From positions 1,994,936 through 2,058,935 of the forward strand of contig JABAKD010000020.1 in NCBI GenBank assembly GCA_012845835.1: DNA of 64,000 nucleotides, read 5' to 3'. Position numbers and translations under genes: made by a program. The notes below the pieces were generated by a model that did not search any database, was not told the origin of the DNA, and saw nothing but the letters and a program-made list of their open reading frames with translations. This DNA is from Undaria pinnatifida. Lineage: Eukaryota; Sar; Phaeophyceae; Laminariales; Alariaceae. Shown piece after piece: positions 1 through 13,000 of this stretch. Every line of letters begins with the position of its first letter. The stretch's first letter is position 1.

Positions 1-1027
1 CTTGCACAACGCTAAATATGCCACATCTCGCCCGTCGCGGGCGCGTAAATGCGGTTTTTCGCCAGGCTGCGCGTAGCAATGTGCATGTGACCGTGTATCG
101 TATAGCGCAATGCCAACGACGCAAGTTTCTGAGTCTCCGCCTGTTGGTGTGGTCACGTATTCACAGCTCTTTTATCGATTGTTTCATGACCTCTGCAAGC
201 CCCTTCGAGATATTGCAGCGTTTTTATAATTTTGCAGTACAGAGTACTTGGTACGTTTGAAGCAGCAGTACCGTTCGGTGCAACCTAGCTGTTATATATT
301 AGCGTAAAAAGTGCAGCGATTATGCCCTGCTTACCGGTACTACCTGGTACAGGACAACGGCAGTAATGCAGACAGCAATGGAAGCATCCATCCTCTTTGC
401 AGCAAAAAAAACGTAGTGCAGTGCTATCATAAACAGTACTCCTTCACCCAGCCTGTCGCCAAGTTTTGAGCGACTCCCGCAGCCGCACCATGCCCACTAC
501 ACTCTATTCCCCAACATTGGCAGCTTCCTTGCACGGCTTTCCGACCTAAACAACAAACCATTACAGGGGAACAGCATGCCAACGCAAATCGTTGGCGCTG
601 CATTTGCAGCTATTTAGGCTGGAGCGGTGCATCGCTCCCCTTCGTCATCCTCTGAATGAGGTGGCATGTCGGTGGCTGAACGGACTGTAATACACGGTTC
701 GCTTCGCGTGCCCCCCACTCTGTTAGATCCTTGCATCAAATCGCCATCTCTACTCGTCGATATCCATCACATCTAGTGTTTGAGCCAGTTCTTCATCCTA
801 CAGAGATGAAAAAACTCTGGTTACACAAGAAGACGCCGATCGCCAGATCACGAACACTGAAGCACTAAATGTAACGGCGGAGCTAAATTACGCAAAAAGC
901 TGATTTTGATTTTGATTGAAAGCCAACCAAACTTAGTGGCAGGGACGCCAAAGAACAAGGGGCGCTGGAAACAAACCAACTACGCGGGGCAACTCGCAGA
1001 GCTAGAGACTACAAAGACAACAATATG
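1..1027. other. left-edge spacer, no gene supported
   Basis: This stretch lies downstream of the stop codon of the minus-strand pentapeptide gene. Both strands are broken by stops and I could not build any exon chain here. A 16-codon minus-strand open stretch at 797-750, preceded by a good acceptor and ending in TAG, has no partner exon and is treated as chance. The 3' UTR of the pentapeptide gene must start here, but I see no certain polyadenylation signal. Confidence 0.5.
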
Positions 1028-4000
1028 TTACGGGCAGCCCAAGCTGTCGCTTGTGTCCACCCCTGTTACCGGGTTCGTTCCCTTAGCGATGGCGCACAGA
1101 TACTTCACTTGGTCTTTCCTCAAAAACGTGTCCGTGAAATCTGCCAACGGACACAAGAAAGCGCGACACGCAACCGAACAACGAGGACGTCGTTATCGAC
1201 AGCTGTTGATTTCCAATCACCACGATATGTTCCTTCGTTTCCGCCTGTCACAACATCCGTTGTCTTCATTACAACCCCGTGGTGAACACCCGCTTGGTCC
1301 TGGTAGAAACGGTCCCGTTGGTCCCATCGTTTCACCTGGTTTCTGTTTGTACCCGTCACCTTCCGAACATCAGGTTTCTTGTAAGACAGCCTTCCTGTCT
1401 CTGCAGCGACCCGACTTAACGGTGATAGCAGCGGGGTAGTCTACGTAGCGCATGGATAAATACAGTCCTACGATCGAGCTGGAGGGAGGGAACTACCCGG
1501 GCATGTAATTAATTGGGCCTACTGGAGGAGCCTCCGGGGGCAAACATTACGCTATTTGGCTCAATTTTGAACGCAAGAGTATGATACTTGGCACCGCTGC
1601 AATTAGCTGCATATTGCCTCGCCAACAAATAACTATGATAGTCCGCGGCTTATTGTCAACCGAACTCACCATCTTTCACCCCTTTTTGTCATTTCTTCGA
1701 TGGCAATGCGCGTCAAGCTTACCCGTGTGCGGAGATTGAAAGCAGTTCTCCTCACGATGGGTGCATCGCTTCGGTATTTTTACATATTAAACAATGCTAA
1801 GATAGTACCTTCGCATCAAACTCGGCGCGAACGTTGAGCTATTGAAATCCATGCACTAGGCGCGCGTTGCCACGGTGGGTATAGTTATTACTTATTAATA
1901 GTAGGGTGGCTCTTTCAGTGAGAAAGGTATACTTCGTGCTGGCAGTAACACAACGTGATTACCATGTGCCAGTACATGCACGAAGAGTCAAACGGGGGAT
2001 CATAAAAAAACACCTCAAGCGTATGATAGGCTTACTCACCTGCCCCCTCAATATTCGCAGGCTCCATTTTCGTAGCTCCGGAGATGTAAGCCTCGGTTAC
2101 CACGGCGTTCTTCATGTTCGCGCCGCTGAAGAGGTCCATAAACGACGGCAAAACGGAACGGATCATGGTGCGGGTGGTGGAGTTACGCGACAGCGCGAAA
2201 ACAGGTGGCTGCGCAAGCGCCGAAAACCCTTTTGGTACTTTCGGGACTCGAGAGGAGAAGAGTGTCGAAAACAAGTGACGGTTACGACAGTATCGGCCAC
2301 ACAAATCAGTCCGGGTTTCTGGGGTAAGGGACGTGCGATACGCGCGCGGCTCTTAAAGTATTGCATGCTCTCTTATTCATCGAAGCCCGATATAATCGCG
2401 CTTGGCGCTTTCGTGGGCGCAACACCTGGGCCCCGGGTTGATAATTCAAGTGCGTGTCGCTGCTGACACAAGAAACACACCAGGTAAACGGTACACATGC
2501 TCCTCGTACGTACTCACTCGTATGCGTTAATTCTTCCTTCTCATTATTCCCTTCGCATAAAAAATCGTGCGGTACTCAAGCGTAGCGCTGGATGCACCAT
2601 TTTTCCGCGAGGTCCGAAAAAAGAAAAACCTCGGCAACACCATGAGCGTCACGAACCTACTCAAGTAGAGTATTTTGTAAGAAGTGCTGTTTGTAAGTAG
2701 AACACGTGCGATCAATGTTTCACTCGGTATGCTGCGAGGTTGGGACAATATGATGTGGGACCAACTGAAAAACACGGTTGACCACGGCTAACGGAACGAA
2801 CAGTTGCAGTCGAAAACGCAATCCCCATTTGGGGACTTGAAGACATTGCTTTAGAAGCACAGCCTAGCCACTCGCAGGTCTCGAATGCCCCGCCTCCCTG
2901 CCCAACACCACCAACTTGAGCTTACCAGCCTGAGCTTACCTCAAATTCGCAAGCTCGAGGTTGGCTTGGTTGAGATTCGCGGACTCGAAGCTGCAGTTGG
3001 ACAGATCGGCGTCGAAGAAACCTGCCGATTTTCGGTAGCGGTTATGAACACGTACATGGTTGGAGGACACATACATCACTTCCGATGTATCGACTTTCGC
3101 GGGTTGTGTGGCGCTTAAGCGTGGATTAGTTACTGAGGTGTCGACGTGCTTTGTCTTGACCCAAGTGGAGCAAGAAAAAGCACAGCACGCTACCGACATA
3201 CCAGGAAACAAGCATCCGTGGCACACGCACACAACACCCGTCATGCAGCACACGTTCAAAGTCGACCTCGTAGACGAGAAGAGCATCGGCGTATTGGTAC
3301 ACAAGATATATTCGTTTCCTCTTTTCTATAATGCGGTGCTCGAGACCCGTTCATCAACCTCATGGTATACGCCCTGCTTTCGTAATGAGTGCAAATAGAG
3401 TTGATGTAATATCACCAATGGTAATTCACCTGCTGCCATAAGCTTGGCGCCGTTGAAGTTGGTCCCTCGCACCAGAGACTGCTGGAAGGAAACACCCGAC
3501 AAATCCTTGCCATGGTAATCCGCGTTCTCGATATTCACCCCACGCGTGACAGTTTTCCGCGCTCCTGCAGCATTCGCAGGAAACAGTACCCGACTGGTTC
3601 AACAACACCCATACGTACAGGCTGGAAATTACCAGGTACGATACATCGGTCGACGTACTTAATGTCGTCCATCATGCAGTTGCAATACTGCTGTACCCAA
3701 CCGTACAGCTAAAGCTGCAGGAAGCGCCCGGGTACAAAACCGGCAAATACCTCCCAATAGAGGCGGACACCGCGCTTACGCCGTGTATGAACGTCTTGCA
3801 GGAATTCTGAGGGTGAGTGCAGCGCCCAATATAAGCTCTTCACAGAGTTAGCATTGGTGCTCTCGCTTTGACCGGCAGTACAGCAGTAGCTCTCCTATCC
3901 TGCTCGTAGTTTTCTTATTGGTTCAAGGCATCGCGTGTAGTTCAGACTGAAGACCGGGGTCATTATCCGAGTTGAGAAACATGTCGGAGTTGCCGATTGC

Positions 4001-5455
4001 GTCCAGCTACACCTATGCCATGAACACGATTCACAGTATCGGTGCAGTCTTCTAATATATTGCACCGTTACCAGGTACAAGATCACAGCTGTCGTTGACA
4101 ATGTGTACTATGAATAGGGAATCCGCAATCCGTTATCACAAGTGATATCTGACATGCCGGCCAACGACCAACCTTTGTCGCCCGTGCTAGCGGCTCCGAC
4201 ACTAAGCTTCGAGTCGCTCACTGATGACATTCCCGCGGAGGTATCGTCCGCCGCGAACACCGGCGCCGTGCCCAAGACTCCACTGGCCATGCCGCCATCT
4301 ACCAACGGAGCCGATGTCGTGAGGGCCACTCCCAGGAGCAGAGCAGGAGCGCACTTCATTGCTGCCGGTGGGCATTAGCGGCGATCAACACGATGTCATG
4401 TTTCACGAACTATGCGCACATCACATGAAATCATGTGGGGTATATAATTGCCACCTAGGCTTTGGGTTTTTCATTTGTCGTTCGACCGTCTAAGCGCAAA
4501 TCCACCACTGCTTCTATCATATCATACGTACCACTGCCTGTGGGCACGGGAGAACTTTCATGCAAGGATGAACTGCGAGTACTTCGTAGAGCCTATCGCA
4601 GAGTACGTGAGCAGTGCCATCATATACGAGGTACGAAGTATCACAGTCTGGTGCTCGTTTAGTGCGCACGATGAAGCCTATTAATCAATACCATTATAGC
4701 AGGCGTTCCCTGCGGAGTAGTACATAGGTGAATCTCGTCCCTACTAAAGCCAATGGTGCGGGGTCGAATCCTTTCGAGTGCATGCTTGTGATCGTGGAGA
4801 CTTTTGCTTGCGTAAAAAAACAGGTTTTTAGAAATTTACTTTCCTTCCGCTAAAAAAAGTGAAATGCCTTCCCATCGAGATTTAGGTATGTTTGCGCTAG
4901 AGGAAAAAAATCCTGCAGGCGACGCCTCCGAAATTGAGGAGGGATGTGGAGATGTGCGGCAACGTGGCAAACCAAAGAAAAAAGCAAAAACAAAAAAACA
5001 GCGTACAAGGTACGTACGAGTAGCAACGGCAGCCCAGCAACGATGCACAAACAGTTGACCACAGTGCCGCCCGCTGCTATCCCATATCCCACGACCGCAA
5101 GCAGCAGCAGCACAGCTAGCGGCAGCACAGCTAGCGGAGCGGCAGCATCAGCTTGAGCAACAAAAACAAACAGCATCAGCACCAACCACGAGTAGCAGCA
5201 GCAGCAACAGCTTCCATTTTGGCATTTTTCGATTTTGATACCGACTACTTTTTACGTCGCTGCTGTTGCTGCTGCTGCTGCTGCTGCTCCTGCAATTTTG
5301 ATACCGACTATTATTTGCGTCGCTGCTGCTGCCGCTGCCGCTGCCGCTGCTGCTGCTGCTCCTGCTGCTGCTGCTGCGCTCGGCATACGCGCGCCACCGC
5401 GCCGGCGTGCTCTGCTTCGAGCAAGCCCGGTGCCCCGACATACAGACCGTGACAG

Positions 5456-5489
<34 letters not shown>

Positions 5490-6864
5490 CTGCTGCTGCT
5501 GATACTGCAGCGTGGTGGAATTTACACGAACGAGCTGTCATCATGCTGTCACGAGAACGAGTACGAGTAGTCCATTCCGGAACGACGCATTCTGACACCT
5601 AGCCGGCGAGGGCGTACAGTAGCACCGGGCCGCCTGCAGTCCGCCGGCGGCCCGCTGGCACAACTCAACACCGCTCGTCCGCGTCATACTCCAGCTCCAC
5701 CCCTCGAGCCTCTGTGCTCCCAGCGGTTGTCTTGTTGTGTATACAGAAGCAGCGCAGGTGGTGCGTGCGAGGCACGGAAGATGCTCGGTGTCTATAAGCC
5801 AATACTATGGAGAGCAAAAATGTACCGTACATTTCGTCAAATTCCTGCCTTCGCTAGAGTACTTTTTGGCTCTTTCTTCAAGACTTTACCTCAAATCCTA
5901 CTTTCAGTGTTTTTTTTGGGGAAGTCAATTTATCAGAACAGACTTTCGCAAACACTCCATTAATAACAGAAAGCGCGAGCGCGTGAGTTATTAATAGTAA
6001 AAATCGATTAAATCCATGAGCACAAAAAGCTGAAAGGTGGGAATGCTGAACCCTATGTGCAATACAAATGAAGGCACGCACCGGGGGAGAGAAAGGTAGA
6101 CACCTGTGACCATGGCTTGTCCATAAGATCGCTGAGGGTACAACCTCTTACGTGCTGAGCTCGAAAGTAAAACGCAACGGATGTGAAAAAAGGTACCTGT
6201 ATACATGAGCTGATACCATGACTCATGTACGACGATATGTGGAGCCTGTAGTACGTACGTGAAGTAACGACGATGAAAACCGGCATTTCCACCACTTGGT
6301 ACTTGAAAACGACGCAGTCCGACTGCAACCGTGCACCCCTGCACAGAGTAATCTCAATGTGTCTGCACAAAATGAACTACGCGTACATCACGAGCTACGA
6401 GTACGCGACGACAGACAACACAGCAGCTGGACAGCGAGCGCGGAGCGCCGGCACGATAACTGCTGTACATGATACTCGCGATTCACGATACACACCGACA
6501 GCAGTAGTACGAGCGTACTCGGTTCAGGTATTTACATCAGCGCGTCTTTTGTCAACGTATCCCGAGTGCAGATCATACCTAAATATCCACCAGTTTACCA
6601 TCGAGGAAGGGGGGAGTGCCCCCAGACCCCACGTGACACCCACAAGCATGCTAGCACACTACACTCACTTGTACCCGAGTTCTATTCAAGGTGGTATTTA
6701 TCAGTCTCACCGTCGCTCCACAAGGACATCTGACACGACGTTGGACTGGAACGACCGTATGCTGATGCTGCTTGCCGAGTCGTCGTGAAATATTTACAAC
6801 TAGACGGAGCCACAAAGCCTGCAGCCCTGGCGATCCCCGCGAAAACAACTAAGGACTTAAGCAT
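1028..6864 (-). CDS. thylakoid-lumen pentapeptide-repeat protein (6 exons, 252 aa)
   Basis: Exons (minus strand): 6864-6711, 4361-4173, 3564-3430, 3021-2940, 2125-2040, 1140-1028; all GT-AG, phases close, total 759 bases. Residues 1-20 are a signal peptide ending in the stramenopile-type plastid motif GFVAP (Phe17). Residues 57-88 are a second hydrophobic, Ala-rich segment ending VFA-A, as expected for thylakoid transfer and lumenal cleavage. Residues about 120-216 carry A(D/N)Lxx-type pentapeptides, for example [20 protein letters not shown]. The C-terminus [18 protein letters not shown], then a Cys two residues from the end, is the tail typical of lumenal pentapeptide proteins (TL17/TL20.3 type, from family knowledge). 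The structure is a right-handed beta-helix; the function of this class is unknown. The start is the ATG at 6864, because the open frame further up has no other ATG. The least certain junction is exon 2/3: the donor could be at 4173 (used here) or about 40 bases further along. The gene is divergent from BRE1. Confidence 0.85.
5097..5510. repeat. opposed CAG and CTG triplet tracts with 63-bp duplication
   Basis: On the plus strand 5097-5215 is rich in CAG/AGC triplets, while 5260-5510 is rich in CTG/CGC/GCC triplets, so the two blocks are partly complementary. Within the second block a unit starting ATTTTGATACCGACTA occurs at 5232 and again at 5295. The tracts sit in intron 1 of the pentapeptide gene. 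Long open frames here (poly-Cys, poly-Ala, poly-Gln, poly-Ser) are translations of the triplets and not genes. Confidence 0.85.
5995..6180 (-). repeat. copy of the TGTGACCACGG dispersed family
   Basis: It contains ACCTGTGACCATGGCTTGTCC, then a GATCGCTGAGGGTA segment and an A-rich end. This matches copies at 38570-38740, 39365-39545, 40120-40290 and 62470-62865. It lies in intron 1 of the pentapeptide gene. The orientation label is arbitrary relative to the other copies. Confidence 0.7.
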
Positions 6865-9800
6865 CGCGCTGCTTCGCCTTATAGACAAGCTTAATCAACC
6901 TACGAGGCGCACTTTCTGATGACTGAGCGAGAGCTTTGAAGCAGTGACACATGACGAAAACGCTTTGACAGGAGTTCGATTATTTTTAAACGCGTTATTG
7001 TACAGGGCATGTTGAGGGATTTCGCAAACTCAATCTAGGCAGTGCTGCCGCCAGACTGACCTGCCTGACCCCCAGCAGGAGCCGCCAGCTACAGGTACGC
7101 TACATGTGAGATGTGCCGTGCAATTTTGATATTTGCATGCGTAGCTGTTTGGTGCGAGAGTCTAAATAGATACCTTTAATCGAGTCTCTATCGAACTAAG
7201 GATATAAAAAATGTAGCCTTTTCCCTTCGTGTTGCTTTGTTGGTGTTGGTATGTACGCAATAAACAAGGTGCGGCTTTCGCTACGTGACATAGGCAGCCC
7301 GCATGACCATCAGCCGTCCCAGCTTCGGCGTGACCGCTGGCATGCCCGAATCAATTAACTTGGTTGCCGGCTTTCCTTTTTAACGTTCTTCGATTTTCGC
7401 ACGCTTTTTGGTTTTTGGCTTGCCGGAGGTTGGCCACCGGCCATATCATATGTACGACGTCGAAACGTCGAAACGAGGATCAGCAGGTAGCTACAAATAA
7501 TGCACCTGGTAGCTCCCTTTGGACTGCCACTCGTATTATCGATAGGGAGGCGTTAGGAGAGAGTTGGCAACCACAGCAATGCCGTTGGGCGTTGGTGCTC
7601 TGTTGGCCTTTTTATTCCAGCAGTGCCCTGCGTCCTCTGCGCAGTCTCCGCTTGTGCTCGAGGCAGCCGATTTATTATTGTATAATGCAGCGCTCGACGA
7701 GACCACGGAGACCGCGTACGAGGTGCAGGGGTACACACTGGATAGTACATACGATACCAGGTATCATACACGCGAGGGTACATGCTTGATATTAATACGA
7801 GTATGATACCATTCCACCTCTGGTATTTACGAGACACCATCTTTTTGCTCGTTGTACGATTGATCCGTGGCAACGCACCCCATGCTCGCACACACTGTTG
7901 ATAGTCTTGCTTTCCCGGTACGTTCTACTGGCTGGCGGTCTGCTTCACGTGCGTCATGTTGCAGCTGTGAACGTGAGCCACGCCCAATTTTAGTTTCGCA
8001 TTACCCGGGAGGCTTCGCCGCGGCGGGCTGCCTCCCGCCTTGGCTCCGCGCATGCCCGTAATTTTCGAGGATGCGTGGTACCGGTGTGTAGTGTGAGTAT
8101 GGAATTATTATAGGTAAATCGAGGCTGTACATGCGACAGTACTGCCAAGGGGTACATTACAAATATATATAGTTTAGTTAAGCAGGTGCAATTGACCACA
8201 GCTACAAATTGCGTCATCCGGGACACGATGACGAACAGCAGTAGCGAGAGGCAGGATAGCAACACACACAGAGATGAAGTTGCAGAGACGTACATGGCGG
8301 GTAGATACAACTACATATTCGTACGCCGTACAGCAGCGTAAAGCAGCACACTATTATTATATCAGATCCAGGTACCCTGTTGTGAACCACACACGGTGCC
8401 AAACAAAAAGAGGTGAAATAAACGGTACACCAAAAAAAAAACGGAAGCGCTCCGCCCGGAATTGAACCGCCGACCGCATACTCAAAATTGACGCAAGCCA
8501 CATTCTAACCACACGTTGCTTTCGATGCCAGTAAAAAAACAACGGGAGGAAGCTCTCCAGCGGGAATTGAAGTGCAAACTCAAAATGGACGCAAGCTACT
8601 TTCTGACCCCACCTTGTTAACCACACCTTGTTTTACATGAGCACAAAACAAACTGAAGCGCTCCGACGGGAGTTGAACCCCCGACCGCACACTCAAAATG
8701 GACAACTTGATAGTTTGAGAGCCGAGCAAGGTGTCTAAATCGGACCCTTCGGCTTCGCTCGTGAAAGCGCCAATGTATTTATACATGCAACTATCGTTTG
8801 AGCCACACGACCTTGGTATATATATGCATCACAACCTAGAAAAAAATGCGCACAAAAAAAGGATGCCCCTACAAGTATGTAGAGGGATTCGAAACTGTGA
8901 CCTTCCACCCATAACAAATGCATGTCACTTTGTTGAACGGTAGAAAAATTACAATACACTAGCTAAACGATACACGCACCAAAAAAACAAAAAACCGTAC
9001 GTACGGTGATTCGAAACAACAATCTTCCAACCAAAACTACTCGATATCAATCGTTTGAGCCACTTGACGTTTTACATGAAAGTTCCAAACTGATGTACAC
9101 CTGAATGCATGCGTAGACACTTGAAATCGGAGCAGAAATTTCGTCAAAAAATTGGAACTAGCACTCGCTCCCGGGACACGACGAAGGTTTGGCCGAAGCC
9201 ACCCCCGGCAGGGTCGGGAGGAGCGAGCAAGCTGAGGCACGTGCAGGCAACAGCGCGCCGAGACGTGGACTTCAGCTCGAGTTTTTTAAAGACGGCTCAA
9301 AACCTGGTCTAAATCGGACCCTTCGGCTGCTCTCGTGCAACCTCTGGATAATCCTCCCATGTATTTATTACGCTGCTGCTTGCAATTCCAAGCGTATACC
9401 AGGTAGCTGATACGCTGATACCCTGGTTCCAGACCCCAGACCCCAGGTATCGGTTACGCACACGTACTCGTACTATGCTGCACATAATATCTATTGATAG
9501 CACCACTTCCATGTATATTGTTCCCAAAACGTAGCTAAGTCCTGAACGGATTGTTTGTTGCTTTTCAAACCTCAAGCAAGCGAGTACAGGCAGTATTATG
9601 ACATCACGATACGTAGTTAATCACGATACGTAGTTCTCAACGCTTAAAACACGTTGGCCTCATCGGACGACGGCACTGCTCCTGGCGTTCTTACTCAGGT
9701 ATTTCTTGATTGCTACTTCGCTTTCTTTATCTTGTTCCATCCTTGGTTTCGGCAGGGGGCGGGGGCTCAAGACGACGCCCAGGATATCGCCCAACCAAAA

Positions 9801-10072
9801 GGGAGCAGCTCGAGCGCGTCCTTACGTTGTTTCAGTGTTTCTTGGATACAGTGCGAAAATAACGTAACATCGTAGCAGAAGCCCATCGGTCGCTTTGACC
9901 ACTGCTGCTACTCTCTTTCTGCTCAACACGTACGACATAGTCCGATATACCGCTCGCACCAGGAGTGGCTGGTCTGTAAGGGCGGTTATTTCGTTGTTCG
10001 AGAGAGTCGCTGCGCTGAGAGGGGTATCTTCTGTTTTAGCGTAAGAGCGGTTGTGGGACGGCCCGAAGAGTG
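6865..10072. promoter_or_regulatory. divergent intergenic region between pentapeptide gene and BRE1
   Basis: This 3.2-kb spacer separates two divergent start codons and must contain both promoters and 5' UTRs. I see no TATA box or other core element that I can assign with confidence. It contains a tRNA-like repeat cluster (8434-9080) and two copies of a short repeat containing AAATCGGACCCTTCGGCT (about 8736 and 9310). No exon chain was found on either strand. Confidence 0.5.
8434..8730 (-). repeat. three tandem tRNA-like (SINE-type) units
   Basis: Read on the minus strand, three units each carry a box-B-like T arm (GGTTCAATTCC at about 8455-8470, a degenerate copy near 8565, and GGTTCAACTCC near 8660). 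Each lies beside a shared segment CAAAATGGACGCAAGC or a close variant, and beside an A-run of the plus strand. The last unit has an acceptor-like pairing, GCTC with GAGC. The folds are too degenerate for functional tRNAs. Two weaker units with a TTCGAA core follow near 8886 and 9010. They are most likely tRNA-derived SINEs or tRNA pseudogenes. Confidence 0.5.
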
Positions 10073-13000
10073 ATGAAGCGGGGTTCATCGGACACTGGAG
10101 CCGCCTCGTCTCCTGCGCACCAAACCAAGCTGCAGAAAACAGCGTCGGACCAAGGGAGAGCATCTGATGTAAGTGTCATAGCCCTGTGATGCAGCAGAGC
10201 GCTACTTACAGAACGGCAGTGGTGTTGTACCCTCAGTGCTATTACAGTCTTATATCTACTACCTGGTTTAGTGTGCAAGAGTACGGAACTAAGGCAGCTA
10301 CTTGTCATTTATTAGAAGGCCGATCCACGGCTGAACTGTGTATAACGTTGTATGATACGTACTGCTGCTGCGGTGCTCCAAGTAGACTGTACGATGTACT
10401 AGGCGTTATTTATGGTGTACCTAGTATACAGTTTAGAAAGACTGGTCATTTTTGCTTTCCAGCCAGCCTGCCAGCTTGTCGCTTGTCGCTGGTGCCGGGG
10501 TTGATCCAGATATTGCTGTGCGATTTTGCCGTATGCCATATTATTAATATACCAGGTACGGATTATCATTTAATTAAGAGTACTTTGTGCACTGCTGTCT
10601 ACCGTTGTAGCTCTGACGAAGCGTATACCAGTTTGTCGCAGACTGATCACCAGACAGACTTCTGTACCGCAAGACCATCCATAATCATACTCTCTTCGTA
10701 GCGCACAACACGGTGTCGCGTTCGGTTACACGACACTTTGCCACGTACAGTTATACATGTTTCGAGACTGGCCCGATCGATTATTTCGCCCGATGTTGTT
10801 TTACGGTCCTCGCCTACAGCGATGACACTTTTGTTGTTCCCCGCAAAGCGAGGTTGGCCAAATCGCTCAATTTCATCCAACGTTACAACAAGGCCCTTGA
10901 ATCATGGTTGCGATTGTTGTGCTCCATGCGTACATCATATTATACAGGGCGACAATGGGGGGCCTGATGCGAAGTCCATCCTGCAGCAACAGAACCACGA
11001 GCTCGCGGTGGACATGCGTCGCAGAAGGCGCCAGGAGGCCGAACTTGAGAAGAACCTCGCCAAAGCGTTGGCCAAGCAGGCCCACTTCGACGCTACGCTG
11101 TCAGCCGTCAATCGCGCATGGAACCAGGTACAGCCAGACAACACGAGGAGTATTATCAGTTAACGCTGCTGTAGGAGACTGCCTGTAGCCTCATCATTGT
11201 ACGTACAGCCCTATGATACTGTCTGTAACGATTGCGCACCTTGGATAACACAACACTCAACGATAGACATCCCAGCTACGGGTCAACCTAACTTTTGTTA
11301 GCATTACGCGACCACGTTGTCTGCTTTGTAGATATTGTGATGACATGGTGTTAGCATCCTACAATATTATCATTGGTTGGGTAGTGTATGGTGGGCCAGC
11401 TTGGAATAGTTGCACGCGGCGGTTTCGTCGCCCGCACATGCTGGGGGGGGCTGCTGAGCGTGTTTTCTATATTAGCGTGCTTGGTCGTGAACAGAATCGC
11501 CATATTTTCCTCGATTGGTGCTGCCACCTCGGCAAGCGACACCGCGATACCGGTCATCGTCTATCAACCGTCTCCTCTGCTAAGCGGTTCGGTGTACCGC
11601 ATGTTGTGGTGACGTTAGACGGCAGACTTGATCTACGAGCACTCGACGCCTGTGTGTACCCCTTTTTCAGGTGCTCGCAGACCTCAACCAGGCGGCAGGA
11701 GAACTGGGCTTGGGCCCTCGACCTCTGACGGTTGAAGTCGGGAGGGAAGAAGGGGAACTGGAGGTCACCGTAAAGGGCGGGCTCATAGGTGACTCAACAT
11801 TACAAAGCGGGAACTCTCGACGCTGAAATGCGCTTCGCCTGCAGCCATCCTTTTGCGCGACTCTCGTAATGCCTGCGAAGCGGAGGCTGGTTGAGTTGCA
11901 GCAGCAGTGGCGATAGACGTGCGCTCAAGTACCGCTGATGTGTACAGCGTGTACGATTGTGCTTTGTGTATTTATTGGATGGTTCTGCTTGAGATGCTCT
12001 TGGTGGTTAGGGTGCACACGCACGAGCGTTGTTTTTCTGCGCGTGCTCCCTATGCTATTTGTGCACCAGACGTGTTTGCTGTTGAACGTTGTGTTGCTGG
12101 TGGCCTTGAGGTCTGTTTCCCTCTTATCTCATTTATCTCATTCCTTTCCTTCCCTTTATGTCTCCTTGATGTACGCGTTTCCCTTTGGTGGTGTGTGTTA
12201 CCCATCGCTTGCCGCGAGCGTTGCTGAGGTCCTGCCAGGCTGGGAAACAGCTGTGTAGCATGGGGGTTGATGTCCATGCTGTTCCAGCAGTATTGCGATG
12301 TCGTCCCTGTTGCTGGTATCACCGCTCTTACTTATGCCATCGTACTTACTGATGTCATCAACAACTACCGCCCAACTTCCGCTAGCGCACGCAAGCTGAC
12401 GATAGTTACAAACACGCTGCAGTTTGAATTAGTAACGGCATCTATGCTATGCACCGCTCTTGTTGTCAGATGCAAGCACCTCCCGTTGAGGGGGTGACTT
12501 ATCCGCCCCCCTCCGTCTCGAAGGGATGGGTGGTCGATGGTCAAAGGACTTATGGCAAGCAACAACTCCCCCCTCCTTCCCCCCTGATTTTTACTTACCT
12601 TCTCGTCTTCCGTTAATGCTATTCCTGGTTTGGGCACCTGCTGCGAATCGGAATCCCCGACGACCGAACGACCCGCCTCTGCGGACGATGGGTTCCTCAA
12701 CGACCAGTGCCGAATGAAGGGCACGAGCCTGTCACCGAGCTGTCGCTCATGAAAAAGCTGCTGATTCCTGCTGCGGAGGTGATGGCGATGGATGCCACCG
12801 ATTTCTCCGACGGAGATCGCTTTCTGAAGGAGATGGGCAAAGACGTGAGAACTTACTTACCGCGCGGAAACGTTTTCGACTTTTTTTCGGCGTTGTATGC
12901 TGGCGTTTTTTAGGCCATTGTAGCGGCTGGGCCGTCTAATTTTTTGTGTTTCCTCGACGTCGATTTATGCGTGAGGGATATTTGTTGAGCGGATGGGATT

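Noticed and set aside
750-797. Minus-strand 15-codon open stretch with a good acceptor, ending in an acidic tail and TAG
   Set aside because: No upstream exon remains to join: the only minus-strand gene here already ends at 1028 with its expected family C-terminus.
5148-5598. Long open frames rich in Ser, Cys, Ala and Gln on both strands
   Set aside because: They are translations of CAG/CTG triplets within an intron; several overlap in different frames with no splice support.
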